Source: Verrucomicrobiota bacterium (GTDB lineage: Bacteria; Verrucomicrobiota; Kiritimatiellia; JAHIZV01). Taken from it: a DNA stretch of 45,135 nt. A program made the position numbers and the translations under genes. Location of the stretch: contig JAHIZV010000082.1 in the NCBI GenBank assembly GCA_018814445.1, forward strand, positions 1 to 45,135, written 5' to 3'. The notes under the pieces were generated by a model. That model saw nothing but the letters and a program-made list of their open reading frames with translations, was not told the origin of the DNA and did not search any database. Below, in pieces: positions 1-7,853 of this stretch. Each line of letters starts with the position of its first letter. The stretch's first letter is position 1.

Positions 1-154
1 CCCGGCTCAGCAAGCTTCGCCCTCCATGAAGAAGGTTGACGGCTCTGGAGGGCGAACTTTACGTGAGCCGTGCATGGCGGACGCCCCGGCTCAGCAAGCT
101 TCGCCCTCCATGAAAAAGGTTGACGGCTCTGGAGGGCGAACTTCACGTGAGCCG
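1..154. repeat. Two tandem REP-like hairpins left of the RAYT gene
   Basis: Two copies of one unit lie 84 bp apart (bases 1-29 equal 85-113). Each has a perfect 10-bp stem, ttcgccctcc / ggagggcgaa, at 16-25/47-56 and 100-109/131-140, with a 21-nt loop. Outer arms cggctca / tgagccg lie at 3-9/64-70 and 88-94/148-154. The first copy is cut by the window edge, so more copies may lie upstream. Such hairpins next to a RAYT gene are the classic arrangement in which the transposase acts on REP-type structures. Confidence 0.8.
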
Positions 155-164
155 CAATCGGTGA

Positions 165-192
165 TTGCGCACAGAAACGGAATTCGTATTCT
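165..192 (+). promoter_or_regulatory. Possible promoter of the RAYT gene
   Basis: TTGCGC at 165-170 and TATTCT at 187-192 are separated by 16 nt. Transcription would begin at about base 199, the A of the chosen ATG, so the message would be leaderless. A 6-bp hairpin (gcaatc / gattgc, 154-168) overlaps the -35 box. Weak evidence from sequence alone. Confidence 0.3.
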
Positions 193-198
193 CCCCGT

Positions 199-669
199 AT
201 GTGTGCGTTGCCACAAAGAAGAAGACCTGCTCATCATCCTCCGATTCATCGTTTCAATGACCCCACGATGATCTTTGTCACGGTTTGTCTGCGAGTGCCC
301 AATCCCTACAACTGTTTTGACAACGAACAGTTTAGGAATTGCCTGTTAACTTCATGGCAAGATTCACCTGAATGGATTGTCGATCAGTATCTAATAATGC
401 CGGACCATCTTCACTTCTTCTGTGTTCCTGGAACATGGGAATATCCAAGCGTCAAGACATGGTGTCAGAAATGGAAGAGTCTTGTGTCACGACAGATACC
501 GGAACGTTCGTGGCGTTGGCTCTCAGGCTGTTGGGATACGCAGATTCGTGATCGCACTCATTACGATGAGAAGATCGCCTACGTGCGCATGAATCCGGTG
601 AGAAAGGGATTGGTTCGCGATCCGGATGAGTGGGTGTATCAAGGTACGATCATGCCCGTGAGATGGTAA
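199..669 (+). CDS. REP-associated tyrosine transposase (RAYT, Y1_Tnp/IS200-like)
   Basis: A single-strand DNA transposase of the HUH class, 156 aa, the usual RAYT length. The metal-binding HUH signature is seen as MPDHLHF (His70 and His72). The C-terminal family signature YVRMNPVRKGLV lies at about 128-139, followed by a P-x-EW motif. Tyr122 or Tyr128 is the candidate nucleophile; I cannot decide between them without an alignment. The start at 199 keeps the N-terminal RRRPAHHPP stretch that precedes the first beta strand in this family. No Shine-Dalgarno sequence is visible. Hairpin repeats flank the gene on both sides, as expected for a REP/RAYT locus. RAYTs are usually single-copy domesticated genes that move or maintain REP elements rather than themselves. 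The frame is intact, so it may be active. Confidence 0.88.
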   Translation: MCALPQRRRPAHHPPIHRFNDPTMIFVTVCLRVPNPYNCFDNEQFRNCLLTSWQDSPEWIVDQYLIMPDHLHFFCVPGTWEYPSVKTWCQKWKSLVSRQIPERSWRWLSGCWDTQIRDRTHYDEKIAYVRMNPVRKGLVRDPDEWVYQGTIMPVRW

Positions 670-685
670 CAGCCTGGTAACCGTA

Positions 686-817
686 GAAGGTTGACGGTTC
701 TGGAGGGCGAACCACGCCACCGAAGGCGTGGCAAGCTTCATGCCTGCCCCGCGAATCGCGGGGTGAGCCGTGCATGGCGGTCGCTGCGGATCAGCACGCT
801 TCGCCCTCCATCATGAA
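686..817. repeat. Diverged REP-like copy right of the RAYT gene
   Basis: The left-hand unit recurs in pieces. Gaaggttgacgg-type sequence with the ggagggcgaa arm occupies 686-711. Gtgagccgtgcatggcgg (763-780) equals 63-80. The cttcgccctcca arm lies at 799-810. Between these pieces are two further hairpins, ccacgcc / ggcgtgg (712-718/725-731) and ccccgcg / cgcgggg (747-753/757-763). It looks like a REP unit interrupted by, or fused with, other small palindromes. Confidence 0.65.
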
Positions 818-911
818 GGCTGAACAAATCGGCTTTTTCGTGTACGTTTTAGAGGTATTCGGGCATTACGATGGGCGCATTCCTTTAGTTTCAGATTGCG
901 TATTATCTGCG

Positions 912-934
912 TACTTGATAAGTAAAACGTTTCA
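912..934. promoter_or_regulatory. Operator-like palindromes upstream of the starch-binding protein
   Basis: Two palindromes overlap here: tactt-gat-aagta (912-924) and TAAAACGTTTCA (923-934), which contains the perfect 8-mer AAACGTTT. A-rich/T-rich half sites around a central CG are typical of LacI-family operators. The second matches 10 of 12 bases with TAAAACGATTTA upstream of the GH31 gene at 41277. The rest of 818-972 holds no gene I can recognise and no convincing -35/-10 pair. Confidence 0.4.
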
Positions 935-972
935 GCTCAACTGGTATCGTTCTGTTTCAGGAGACAACTGTG

Positions 973-3936
973 ATGAGAAAACTTATCCTTCCGCTACTCG
1001 CCATTTACGTTGCCTTCGGCTCTTCTGCATTAGCCACCCCGCCCAACACTGCAATTCTCGACGCGCAGCCGACCGAGTACGACTCCATGGATCTACGGGG
1101 TGTGTTTCAGGGAGGTGCGGGACAGCTTGCGCCGAACAGTGTGATCACAAATCTTTACGTCACATGGGACGCGACCTACCTGTACATTGCTCTGCAGGGG
1201 TGGGGCGGCAGCGACAAGCTCGCGGTCCTGCTGGATGTCGATCCCAGTAACGCGGTGCCGACCGGCGCCACCTCGACCGCCGACTGGACGGCGACAGCTC
1301 CGGACTATATCGGGTACAACGATGTCAGTTGGCAGGCGGCAACGAACGGTGTGAGTTTCGGCGCGGACTACATGTTTGCGAGCCAGGGCACCTACAACAA
1401 CGTGCTCCGAATCACATACAACGGCGCTACCGTAGATACAAACGAAGTGGACAACATCTTCGACCAGGGGAATGGCGCAAATCCGCAAGGAACAGCCATC
1501 GATATGGTCGCGAGCTACCAGGGCAATAACGGATGTGATTTGCAGGGCTTCGAGGTCCGTATTCCGTGGGCGGAACTGTTCTACTCAAATCGCTTCGGCA
1601 TCGTTGGCGCAGGGGACGTCGTTCCCACGAACGCCATGCTTCGTCTGTTCGCCAACATTCACAACGATGATTTCAACGCCGGGTGGAGTTCGTCCGATGT
1701 GATCCCCCTGCAAACCAGCAGCAACTACAGCTATGTCGCCGGACTGCTGACTCTCGACAACTACGTGGAGATTCCTCTGGATCAGAACGGCGACGGCATC
1801 CCTGACCTGCAGGCGGGCGACGTGAACGCGCCCTTCATAAAGGCCGTATCCGGTGTACAGGGCAAGCGGGTCGTCTACGCATTGTGGAACGAGAATGTGA
1901 CGGGGATCAGCGTCTCTAATACCGTCAACTGGTCCGTCAACGGGAGCACTCCGGACGTCATTGACCAGACCACGCCGAACACCGTGCTCATCTCGCTAAC
2001 GAACGATCTTCCCTCCGCCGCAACGCTCGTGAGCCTAAGCGCAGCAGGGGTTGAGGACAGCAGTACAAACTCGAAGACGGCGCGCCTGTGTTTCTATCCT
2101 GCGAGCAGCGGCATCGAGACCGCGGTGACCGTCAGGTTCGTTTTACAGAAGAACTCCGGTCTCGGCGCCTCTCCCGGCGCATCCGCGTTTCACATCAACG
2201 GCTCGACGCCTCCGCTCGAATGGGGGTATCCGCCGGCCACTTCAATGCCCCTGAGTCTGCTCACGGGGACACTGTACTACAAGGATGTCACGTTCCCGCC
2301 GGGCAGCCCCCAAGTTGTCTACTACAAGTACAGCGGGAAGCTGAACAACACCGGTACGAACAACTTTGAAGCCATACGCGCGGCCGACTACATGGATGCC
2401 TCGCGCGAAATCACGCTTAACCTCCTCGGGAACGACATGGTCATCACCGACTACCTGGGTGTGGCCTCGCATCCCTGGCGGGATAAGAATGACACGAACG
2501 TTACTGGATATGCCAATCTCTACAGCGACTCGCATCGCGGTGATGCGGGCGTCCGTCAGCAGAGAACGATCACCTTTCAGGTCGATCTCTCCGCACGCGA
2601 TCTATACGGCTATGACAGGGTGTTGGTTCAGGGCTCAGATCCTCTTCGCGGCTTCAATGAATCCGGCGTAGGAGTGGTCGACTGGGCAGGCCGGAGCTTT
2701 GTTGGATGGGATGTGGGTGGTCTGACAATGTACGACGACGGAACGCACGGTGACACGAACGCGGCCGACGGGATCTATGCGCGCACCTGGATCTGGACTA
2801 CGGACGGCACGGATTCGACCGGTACCTACGTGCCCGATTTCCCGAGTTCGTTGGTCGGCGGCGATACATCAACCGATCCTTACCTCGGCTTCGGTTGGAC
2901 GGACCGGAGAAGTCCCAAATCATTTGCTTATAAATTCTATGTGGCCGATTTCGACACGGAGACCTATGTCGAAAGCCCGACAGCCAACATCGAGTACTAC
3001 ATTGAAGACAGCGATGCAGCGGGCGTGGTTTTAGCCCCGCACGTCTGGTCGAACAACGACCTGCCGTTTACGAACACGGCCAATCCTGCTGTGATAACGG
3101 ACATCGCATACAACGGCACGAACGTCGTCGTCACCTTCACAAACATCACGCTCCAGATGGAGCATGGTGTGGAATCGGCCGACACTGCGGAAGGGCCGTG
3201 GAACGACTACGGCGCCGCTGCAGGAGGTGCTTCCGGCGTATGGAAGGTGTCGCTGAATACGTCAGACAGAGAAGTCGTCCGGGTCTACAGCGGACCTGGA
3301 AGTCCTGCAGGACACGTATACTGGTCGCCCGCATTTGTTCCGGCGACGGGCGGCACGGTTCAAGTCTGGTACAATCAGAACGGCCGTGTTCTATCCGGTG
3401 AACGAGATGTCAATTGGTACGGTTCACCGACATGGACGCCCACGCCGATGACGTTCCTCAGCAACGGAATCTGGACGATCGATGTGGTGGCCGGTTCGGG
3501 AACGAACGTCTACGGTGAGTTCCTGTTTACGGATGCCTCTCCCCCGCCATGGGACAAGAACGGAGGGGAGGGCGGACCGAACTACAGCATCAATATCGGC
3601 AACCGGGCTTCCTGGTCTCCGGACCCTGTCACGAATGGCGGCGTATTGACGATCAATTACAATGCGACCAACACCGCGCTTGCCGGCGCGAGCAATATGT
3701 ACTTCCACGGTGGATATGACGGATGGGAAGGCAATGGCTGGGAGGATGTTCAGGAGAACCCTCGTCCGGCGATGACCAACGTCGCTCCGGACCTGTGGAC
3801 GATCTCGCTCGTGATACCGTCAAACAAGACGATGACCGTGAACTGGGTATTCACGACATCGCCGCAATCCGGCGCTCCGGGCAGTTGGGACAATAACAAT
3901 TCTCACGACTGGGCTGCCTTTATCGGTGATTGGTAG
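973..3936 (+). CDS. Secreted multi-module starch/glucan-binding protein
   Basis: Predicted 987 aa. ATG 973 is chosen because AGGAG (959-963) sits 9 nt upstream; a GTG three bases earlier is less likely. Residues 1-22 form a Sec signal peptide ending near SSALA. Residues about 22-265 resemble DOMON/CBM9-like beta sandwiches, followed by a calcium-loop-like DQNGDGIPD. Residues about 384-500 look like a CBM20-type starch-binding fold ([12 protein letters not shown], then a V-YYKYSG strand). About 530-680 is a related module with a [15 protein letters not shown] loop. Two C-terminal modules (about 785-878 and 880-987) look like CBM25; the second has [19 protein letters not shown] and WDNNNSHDW. 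No catalytic glycosidase domain is evident. Likely role: cell-surface or secreted alpha-glucan capture. Domain calls are by eye and need profile confirmation. Confidence 0.7.
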   Translation: MRKLILPLLAIYVAFGSSALATPPNTAILDAQPTEYDSMDLRGVFQGGAGQLAPNSVITNLYVTWDATYLYIALQGWGGSDKLAVLLDVDPSNAVPTGATSTADWTATAPDYIGYNDVSWQAATNGVSFGADYMFASQGTYNNVLRITYNGATVDTNEVDNIFDQGNGANPQGTAIDMVASYQGNNGCDLQGFEVRIPWAELFYSNRFGIVGAGDVVPTNAMLRLFANIHNDDFNAGWSSSDVIPLQTSSNYSYVAGLLTLDNYVEIPLDQNGDGIPDLQAGDVNAPFIKAVSGVQGKRVVYALWNENVTGISVSNTVNWSVNGSTPDVIDQTTPNTVLISLTNDLPSAATLVSLSAAGVEDSSTNSKTARLCFYPASSGIETAVTVRFVLQKNSGLGASPGASAFHINGSTPPLEWGYPPATSMPLSLLTGTLYYKDVTFPPGSPQVVYYKYSGKLNNTGTNNFEAIRAADYMDASREITLNLLGNDMVITDYLGVASHPWRDKNDTNVTGYANLYSDSHRGDAGVRQQRTITFQVDLSARDLYGYDRVLVQGSDPLRGFNESGVGVVDWAGRSFVGWDVGGLTMYDDGTHGDTNAADGIYARTWIWTTDGTDSTGTYVPDFPSSLVGGDTSTDPYLGFGWTDRRSPKSFAYKFYVADFDTETYVESPTANIEYYIEDSDAAGVVLAPHVWSNNDLPFTNTANPAVITDIAYNGTNVVVTFTNITLQMEHGVESADTAEGPWNDYGAAAGGASGVWKVSLNTSDREVVRVYSGPGSPAGHVYWSPAFVPATGGTVQVWYNQNGRVLSGERDVNWYGSPTWTPTPMTFLSNGIWTIDVVAGSGTNVYGEFLFTDASPPPWDKNGGEGGPNYSINIGNRASWSPDPVTNGGVLTINYNATNTALAGASNMYFHGGYDGWEGNGWEDVQENPRPAMTNVAPDLWTISLVIPSNKTMTVNWVFTTSPQSGAPGSWDNNNSHDWAAFIGDW

Positions 3937-4034
3937 ACTGTCGGAGAGGCAATAAGAGCGGTCCCGGGACTACGACACTCCAAGGGATTGATAAGTCGAT
4001 CTCAGAAGACACGGACACTGCAGGAGAACTTGGA

Positions 4035-4712
4035 ATGAAAAAGAGACGAGGTTTCACCCTCATCGAGCTGTTGGTCGTTATCGGCATCATAGCCCTGCTC
4101 GCAGCCATCTTGACGCCGATTGTCGGCAGTGCGCTTGAAAAAGGGCGTCGAACTGCCTGCCGCAATAATCTCAAGCAAATCGGTTTGGCGATGCTCATGT
4201 ATGCAGGCGACTGCGACGGTTGGCTGCCTTTGCATGTGGAAAAATCTGCAGAGCAATGGCCCTGCGGGGAAACACCTGACTATCCTTTGGATTCCCAGTA
4301 CCCGCTGACCTGGACTGCGAAACTGCTGAATAATCTGGACTACGTTACGGATCCACTCCTGTGGATTTGTCCCAGCGACAAGCGTGACTTCAATGTTGAT
4401 GTGAAACCCGCGGATGACATCGACAACATCACTCAGATCAACATCAGCTACATGTTCATTGCCGGTCACTATCTTGACTCCCGGGAGCGCCCCTCAATGG
4501 CGCCTGTCATGGCCGATGAATCCAATGATCAGGAGCGAGGTGATGCGACGCCCGGCAACATGCCTGACATCGATAAAGATGATAACCACGGCGAAGACTT
4601 CCGGAACGTCCTCTTTCTCGATGGGCATGTGGCCAGTCTTCGCGGTGCGGATACGGCCAACAGTATTTTCACAAACTTGGTTGAGACGAGCGTGCTGCAG
4701 AGTATAGACTGA
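4035..4712 (+). CDS. Pseudopilin-like protein, type IV prepilin N-terminus with H-x-DG end
   Basis: Predicted 225 aa. ATG 4035 follows CAGGAG (4021-4026) by 8 nt. An upstream in-frame start exists but would bury the leader. The N-terminus is a textbook class III signal: MKKRRG, then [20 protein letters not shown], cleaved and methylated by PilD after Gly6. The rest is soluble, with CPSDKRDF and the C-terminal [15 protein letters not shown]. This is an H-x10-DG variant of the motif typical of DUF1559-type proteins that abound in PVC genomes. Such proteins are thought to be secretion-system pseudopilins or surface proteins; their substrates are unknown. The gene follows the secreted glucan-binding protein by about 100 bp and may share its transcript. 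Confidence 0.85.
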   Translation: MKKRRGFTLIELLVVIGIIALLAAILTPIVGSALEKGRRTACRNNLKQIGLAMLMYAGDCDGWLPLHVEKSAEQWPCGETPDYPLDSQYPLTWTAKLLNNLDYVTDPLLWICPSDKRDFNVDVKPADDIDNITQINISYMFIAGHYLDSRERPSMAPVMADESNDQERGDATPGNMPDIDKDDNHGEDFRNVLFLDGHVASLRGADTANSIFTNLVETSVLQSID

Positions 4713-4735
4713 TCCCTGTTCAACAGGAGGGATAA

Positions 4736-5857
4736 GTGTCTACGTTGCGAGCGGCTCAGTGGTTCATAGGCTTGGCTTTTTTCGCGGCGCTTCTCGCTGT
4801 TTCTCCTGCCGAAACGGTAACGGTTAGTCGGCGTGTCGCTGCCTACTCTCCCGACAATCCCCGCAAGATGAAAGGCTACTTTCCAAGCGGGGCTGATCTT
4901 GAGGTATTGGGCGACGCGAAGGCCGGAATGGTCAAAGTCCGTTTTGTTTCCCCCAGCGGCAAAGAGGTCATCGCCGCGTGCCGCCGTGTGGATCTTGGCC
5001 TGCCGCCTGCGGCCGCGGTCGCTGCTTCCCTGGATCGCGATTCCCCGGACATCTCCCCGAAAAGCGGCTCTGACGTGTGGAATGAGGTTTCCGCTGATCG
5101 GATGGACACGAAGGAGCTCAGTGATCGAGGCAAAGAAGCGATGAGTATGCCGGGGCTGAAATGGCGGCATGCTCAGACAGACCATTTCGTTGTTCACTAC
5201 GAGCACGGAATCTTTGCGCGGAAGGTCGCACGTATGGCCGAGTTCTACTACGATTTCATTTCGCAGGATCTCAAGTGCAAGAAGGATCTTCTGGCCGGCA
5301 GATCGCATATTTATATATTCCGCACTGAAGAGAAGTGGAAGGAGTTCCTGGCAAAGGGCGGGAACGCGAATGACTGGGCCTTTTCGTATGTGCTGGGTCC
5401 GGCCATGTTCCTTCAGCAGGCGGACGGCACGAGTTCAAGCGCCGACGTGCTCGCGCACGAGATGACCCATCTCGTTCTCAACCGCTTCTTCCGGACCAGG
5501 ATCCCGACATGGTTGAACGAAGGCATGGCCGAATGGTACGGAGAATTTGCCTATTCGGCATTCAAGGGCATCAAGAAGAGCCAGCGCGCTCAGTTCAAGC
5601 GGCTTGTCTATCGCTTCCCGGTTGACGATCTTCTTTCCGCCGAGACCTATCCGCAGGACACCGAATCCGTGCACGCCTTCTATCAGACCTCCAAATTCCT
5701 TGTCGCCTATCTGAGGCTCGAATGGCCCGAAGAGAACTTCATCGACCTGATAAACGAAGTCATGGCCGGCACCGAGTTCGACGCAGCCCTCGAACAGAAA
5801 TACGCCATTGCCTCAAGAGACGATCTCGCCAAAGGTTTCAAGAAGTTCATTGAGTAG
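4736..5857 (+). CDS. Secreted gluzincin metallopeptidase (peptidase MA-like)
   Basis: Predicted 373 aa with a GTG start, set by AGGAGG (4725-4730) 5 nt upstream. Residues 1-25 are a signal peptide ending at SPA-E. Residues about 27-90 look like an SH3-type domain (beta-rich, with VEVLGD- and VKVRFV-like strands). The peptidase domain runs from about 143 to the end. It has the zinc motif HEMTH (241-245) and a third-ligand glutamate in WLNEGMAEW (E262 or E266), the arrangement of peptidase_MA/gluzincin families. The protein probably acts in the periplasm or outside the cell. Substrate unknown. It is 23 bp downstream of the pseudopilin gene, so the two are probably cotranscribed. Confidence 0.8.
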   Translation: MSTLRAAQWFIGLAFFAALLAVSPAETVTVSRRVAAYSPDNPRKMKGYFPSGADLEVLGDAKAGMVKVRFVSPSGKEVIAACRRVDLGLPPAAAVAASLDRDSPDISPKSGSDVWNEVSADRMDTKELSDRGKEAMSMPGLKWRHAQTDHFVVHYEHGIFARKVARMAEFYYDFISQDLKCKKDLLAGRSHIYIFRTEEKWKEFLAKGGNANDWAFSYVLGPAMFLQQADGTSSSADVLAHEMTHLVLNRFFRTRIPTWLNEGMAEWYGEFAYSAFKGIKKSQRAQFKRLVYRFPVDDLLSAETYPQDTESVHAFYQTSKFLVAYLRLEWPEENFIDLINEVMAGTEFDAALEQKYAIASRDDLAKGFKKFIE

Positions 5858-5912
5858 GGTGGATGCCGGAAGACAGAAGACAGAAGACAGAGGTCAGAGG
5901 TCGGAAGTTCAA
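5858..5912. repeat. 7-bp-period repeat array (AGACAGA family)
   Basis: Immediately after the peptidase stop comes ggtggatgccgg and then six heptads: agacaga x3 (5871-5891), ggtcaga, ggtcgga and agttcaa. The same words recur at 6405-6445 and, on the other strand, at 43520-43568. No protein is encoded. The rest of the gap to 6007 holds only the promoter noted below. Confidence 0.75.
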
Positions 5913-5965
5913 TCCTTTGTCGTGAACTTCGTCGTTCTGCTCTGTCGACAGTGGGTGAGGCTTGT

Positions 5966-5995
5966 TTGTTGTAAGCGTCGGAGTAGTGCTATATA
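5966..5995 (+). promoter_or_regulatory. Probable promoter of the MNT antitoxin gene
   Basis: TTGTTG (5966-5971) and TATATA (5990-5995) are separated by 18 nt. The predicted start of transcription is near 6002, only about 6 nt before the ATG at 6008. No Shine-Dalgarno sequence fits, so translation would be nearly leaderless. Confidence 0.4.
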
Positions 5996-6007
5996 TTTGG
6001 TCGAGAT

Positions 6008-6301
6008 ATGAGGAAAGGGGATGTCATCAAACTGGTCCGAGAGCATCTCGATGATCTCCGTACATTCGGGGTGTCGCGGCTGAGTCTGTTCGGGTCTGTC
6101 AGCCGTGATACCGCATCTCCTGAGAGTGATGTCGATTTCATTGTGGAGTTTGATCGCCCCCTGGGTCTGTTCGAATTCTTTCGCCTCCAGCACTATCTTG
6201 AGGAACTACTGGATGTAGACAAGGTTGACTTGATTACGCCAGGGGCCATCAAGCCGGCGCTCAAAACGCGCATACTTTCGGAGGCTGTGGATGTCGCCTA
6301 G
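6008..6301 (+). CDS. mntA: MNT-domain nucleotidyltransferase antitoxin (MntA-like)
   Basis: Predicted 97 aa, the usual length of a minimal nucleotidyltransferase. The signature G29-S30-x-x-R with S40-D41-x-D43 (LFGSVSRDTASPESDVDF) is complete, and a third acidic residue is present in the DKVDLIT strand near residue 74. In HepT-MntA systems this enzyme neutralises the HepT RNase by attaching AMP groups to a HepT tyrosine. That is family knowledge, not something seen here. The gene overlaps its partner by 11 bp, the normal arrangement. The partner is truncated, so this antitoxin may be an orphan or act on another HepT elsewhere. Confidence 0.85.
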   Translation: MRKGDVIKLVREHLDDLRTFGVSRLSLFGSVSRDTASPESDVDFIVEFDRPLGLFEFFRLQHYLEELLDVDKVDLITPGAIKPALKTRILSEAVDVA

Positions 6302-6476
6302 AGACTGGAAATTCCGGGTCGAGGATATTCTCGACGCCATCGAACGAGTCGAGGAATACACTCGGGACATGTCCGAAGAAGAGTTCTGTGCGGACAGTAA
6401 GACTGTGGATGCCGGTTGTTGGATGTCAGAAGGCAGAAGACAGAGGCCCGTTGACTGGCCGACTGATCACTTATAG
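6291..6476 (+). pseudogene. hepT: Truncated HepT-like toxin (DUF86)
   Basis: The first about 39 residues match the HepT N-terminus: MSPRDWKF, then DILDAIERVEEYT, EEFCADSKTVDA. Full HepT proteins are about 110-140 aa, with an R-x4-6-H catalytic motif further on. Here homology stops at DSKTVDA (about 6410) and the frame runs into repeat DNA, giving GCWMSEGRRQRP and a stop at 6476. The catalytic arginine-histidine motif is therefore absent. The junction word gtggatgccgg occurs also at the repeat array at 5859-5870, suggesting repeat-mediated deletion or insertion. Confidence 0.8.
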
Positions 6477-6625
6477 CTGATTGCTCCCTTTCCTTGGTAA
6501 CACGCCACGCTTCCATACACCCACACAATGGCGGCGATCGGGCGGCTCTCCCTTTCTCCCACACGCCCATTCCCCCTTTCTGCTGCGGCACTCCCACACG
6601 CCCACACTTCCATACCATCTTGCCT
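6405..6625. repeat. Mosaic of short degenerate repeats between hepT remnant and pyrB
   Basis: AGACAGA-family words occupy about 6405-6445. From about 6503 to 6625 the strand reads as variations on cccacacgccc, cttccatac and cccattcccc (for example ctcccacacgccc at 6555-6567 and 6591-6603) with roughly 7-bp spacing. The 335 nt between the truncated toxin and pyrB hold no credible gene; open frames here on both strands are low-complexity. Confidence 0.55.
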
Positions 6626-6746
6626 GTAGATTGCCTGAAGACGGCTCGGATGAACCTCGCCCGCCATGATGATTCTGGAAATCGGACTAGTCTCCTGCCG
6701 CCACCTCTGCTATACCCGATCAAAATTCTTGGAGGCAGGACTGGCT

Positions 6747-7832
6747 ATGTATCGCGACAATCCTTTACGCAAGATTTCATGGGCGGACTTTCAGAAACTC
6801 GACCTGATGGAGAAGGGTCCCTTCTTCATGCGGGGGGAAGCCCCGTATCACGCGCTTATCGCACAGCAATTCGACCGGGGACTTCTCGATCGCGTGTGCG
6901 AACTGTCGAATAGGATCCGCAGTATCGCGAAGACGAGGGGAGGGGCCAACTTCCTGCGTGATCTTCTCTGCGAAAAAAGGGCCATGCTCTACTTCGCACA
7001 GCCTTCTTCACGAACCTTCCTGTCGTTCCTGTCGGCATGTCAGACAGTCGGGATTCAAACGGCATCGGTGCGGGACAAGTCGACGTCCAGCGAGGTCAAA
7101 GGTGAGTCCCCGGATGACACCGTGCGGACGTTCAGTTCATATGTGGATATGATCATTATGAGACATCCGGTCGGCGGGTTCTGCGAGAGGATCGCGTGGC
7201 TGCTCTGCAACACGTCCCGTTCGGTTCCCGTGATCAACGCGGGGTCGGGCCCCGATCAGCATCCGACGCAGGCGCTACTGGACATCTACACGCTCCAGAG
7301 AAGCTTCGAAGACGCCGGCGGCATTGAGGGCAAGAAGATTGCGTTCGTTGGAGACCTTGCGCGGGGACGTACCGTCAGGTCGCTTGCATGGCTGCTGACG
7401 TACTATCCGGGCGTGAAGCAGTATTTCATCGGGCCTGAGTCGCTTCAAATCGGCGAGGACGTGACGCAGCAATTGGATAAGGCCGGAATGGATTATGAGG
7501 TCGCCTATGACTTCGAGAAGGTCATACCCGAAGTAGACGCGATCTACATGACGCGGATCCAGGACGAATGGGATGTGGAGAATGAAAGCCAGGCGATCGA
7601 CACGAGCGGTTTCCATTTCAGAGAAGAGCATCTGAAGATTCTCAAGAAGGATGCCGTACTGATGCATCCTCTGCCTCGCAGGGCGGAAATGGATGTTGCC
7701 GTCGACGCTGATCCACGAGCGAAATACTGGCGGCAGGTCCGCAACGGGATGTGGGTGAGGGCAGCGCTGATTCTGATGATATTCCAGCGGGACTCAGAGA
7801 TCGATAGGTACTATGAAGATCTGACGGGGTGA
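6747..7832 (+). CDS. pyrB: Aspartate carbamoyltransferase catalytic subunit
   Basis: Forms carbamoyl-aspartate from carbamoyl phosphate and aspartate in pyrimidine synthesis. ATG 6747 (361 aa) is preferred: GGAGG (6731-6735) precedes it, and the 27 extra residues of the longer frame look non-native. Visible motifs are QPSSRTFLSF (carbamoyl-phosphate loop; canonical STRTR-SF is changed to SSRTFLSF), KGESPDDT, HPTQALLD, GDLARGRTVRSL, MTRIQDEWD and MHPLPRR. It is about 50 aa longer than the E. coli enzyme (about 310 aa), mainly through an N-terminal stretch of about 45 residues containing FFMRGEAPYH. No pyrI regulatory subunit is adjacent. It is 21 bp upstream of the ornithine carbamoyltransferase-like gene. 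Confidence 0.88.
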   Translation: MYRDNPLRKISWADFQKLDLMEKGPFFMRGEAPYHALIAQQFDRGLLDRVCELSNRIRSIAKTRGGANFLRDLLCEKRAMLYFAQPSSRTFLSFLSACQTVGIQTASVRDKSTSSEVKGESPDDTVRTFSSYVDMIIMRHPVGGFCERIAWLLCNTSRSVPVINAGSGPDQHPTQALLDIYTLQRSFEDAGGIEGKKIAFVGDLARGRTVRSLAWLLTYYPGVKQYFIGPESLQIGEDVTQQLDKAGMDYEVAYDFEKVIPEVDAIYMTRIQDEWDVENESQAIDTSGFHFREEHLKILKKDAVLMHPLPRRAEMDVAVDADPRAKYWRQVRNGMWVRAALILMIFQRDSEIDRYYEDLTG

Positions 7833-7853
7833 TGGAAGAAATAGAGTGGTATT

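Noticed and set aside
1-154. Tandem repeats as a possible CRISPR array
   Set aside because: Only two units, each a long palindrome with near-identical would-be spacers; no cas genes. REP-like hairpins fit better.
774-1250. 158-aa plus-strand frame overlapping the starch-binding gene
   Set aside because: Starts in the REP-like repeat, runs out of frame into a well-supported secreted protein.
4529-5308. 259-aa minus-strand open frame
   Set aside because: Lies opposite the pseudopilin and peptidase genes, spans two genes and shows no domain; the plus-strand genes have clear motifs and ribosome-binding sites.
6298-6723. 141-aa minus-strand frame with Gly/Trp-rich peptide
   Set aside because: Translated low-complexity repeat mosaic (cccacacgccc words), no conserved pattern.
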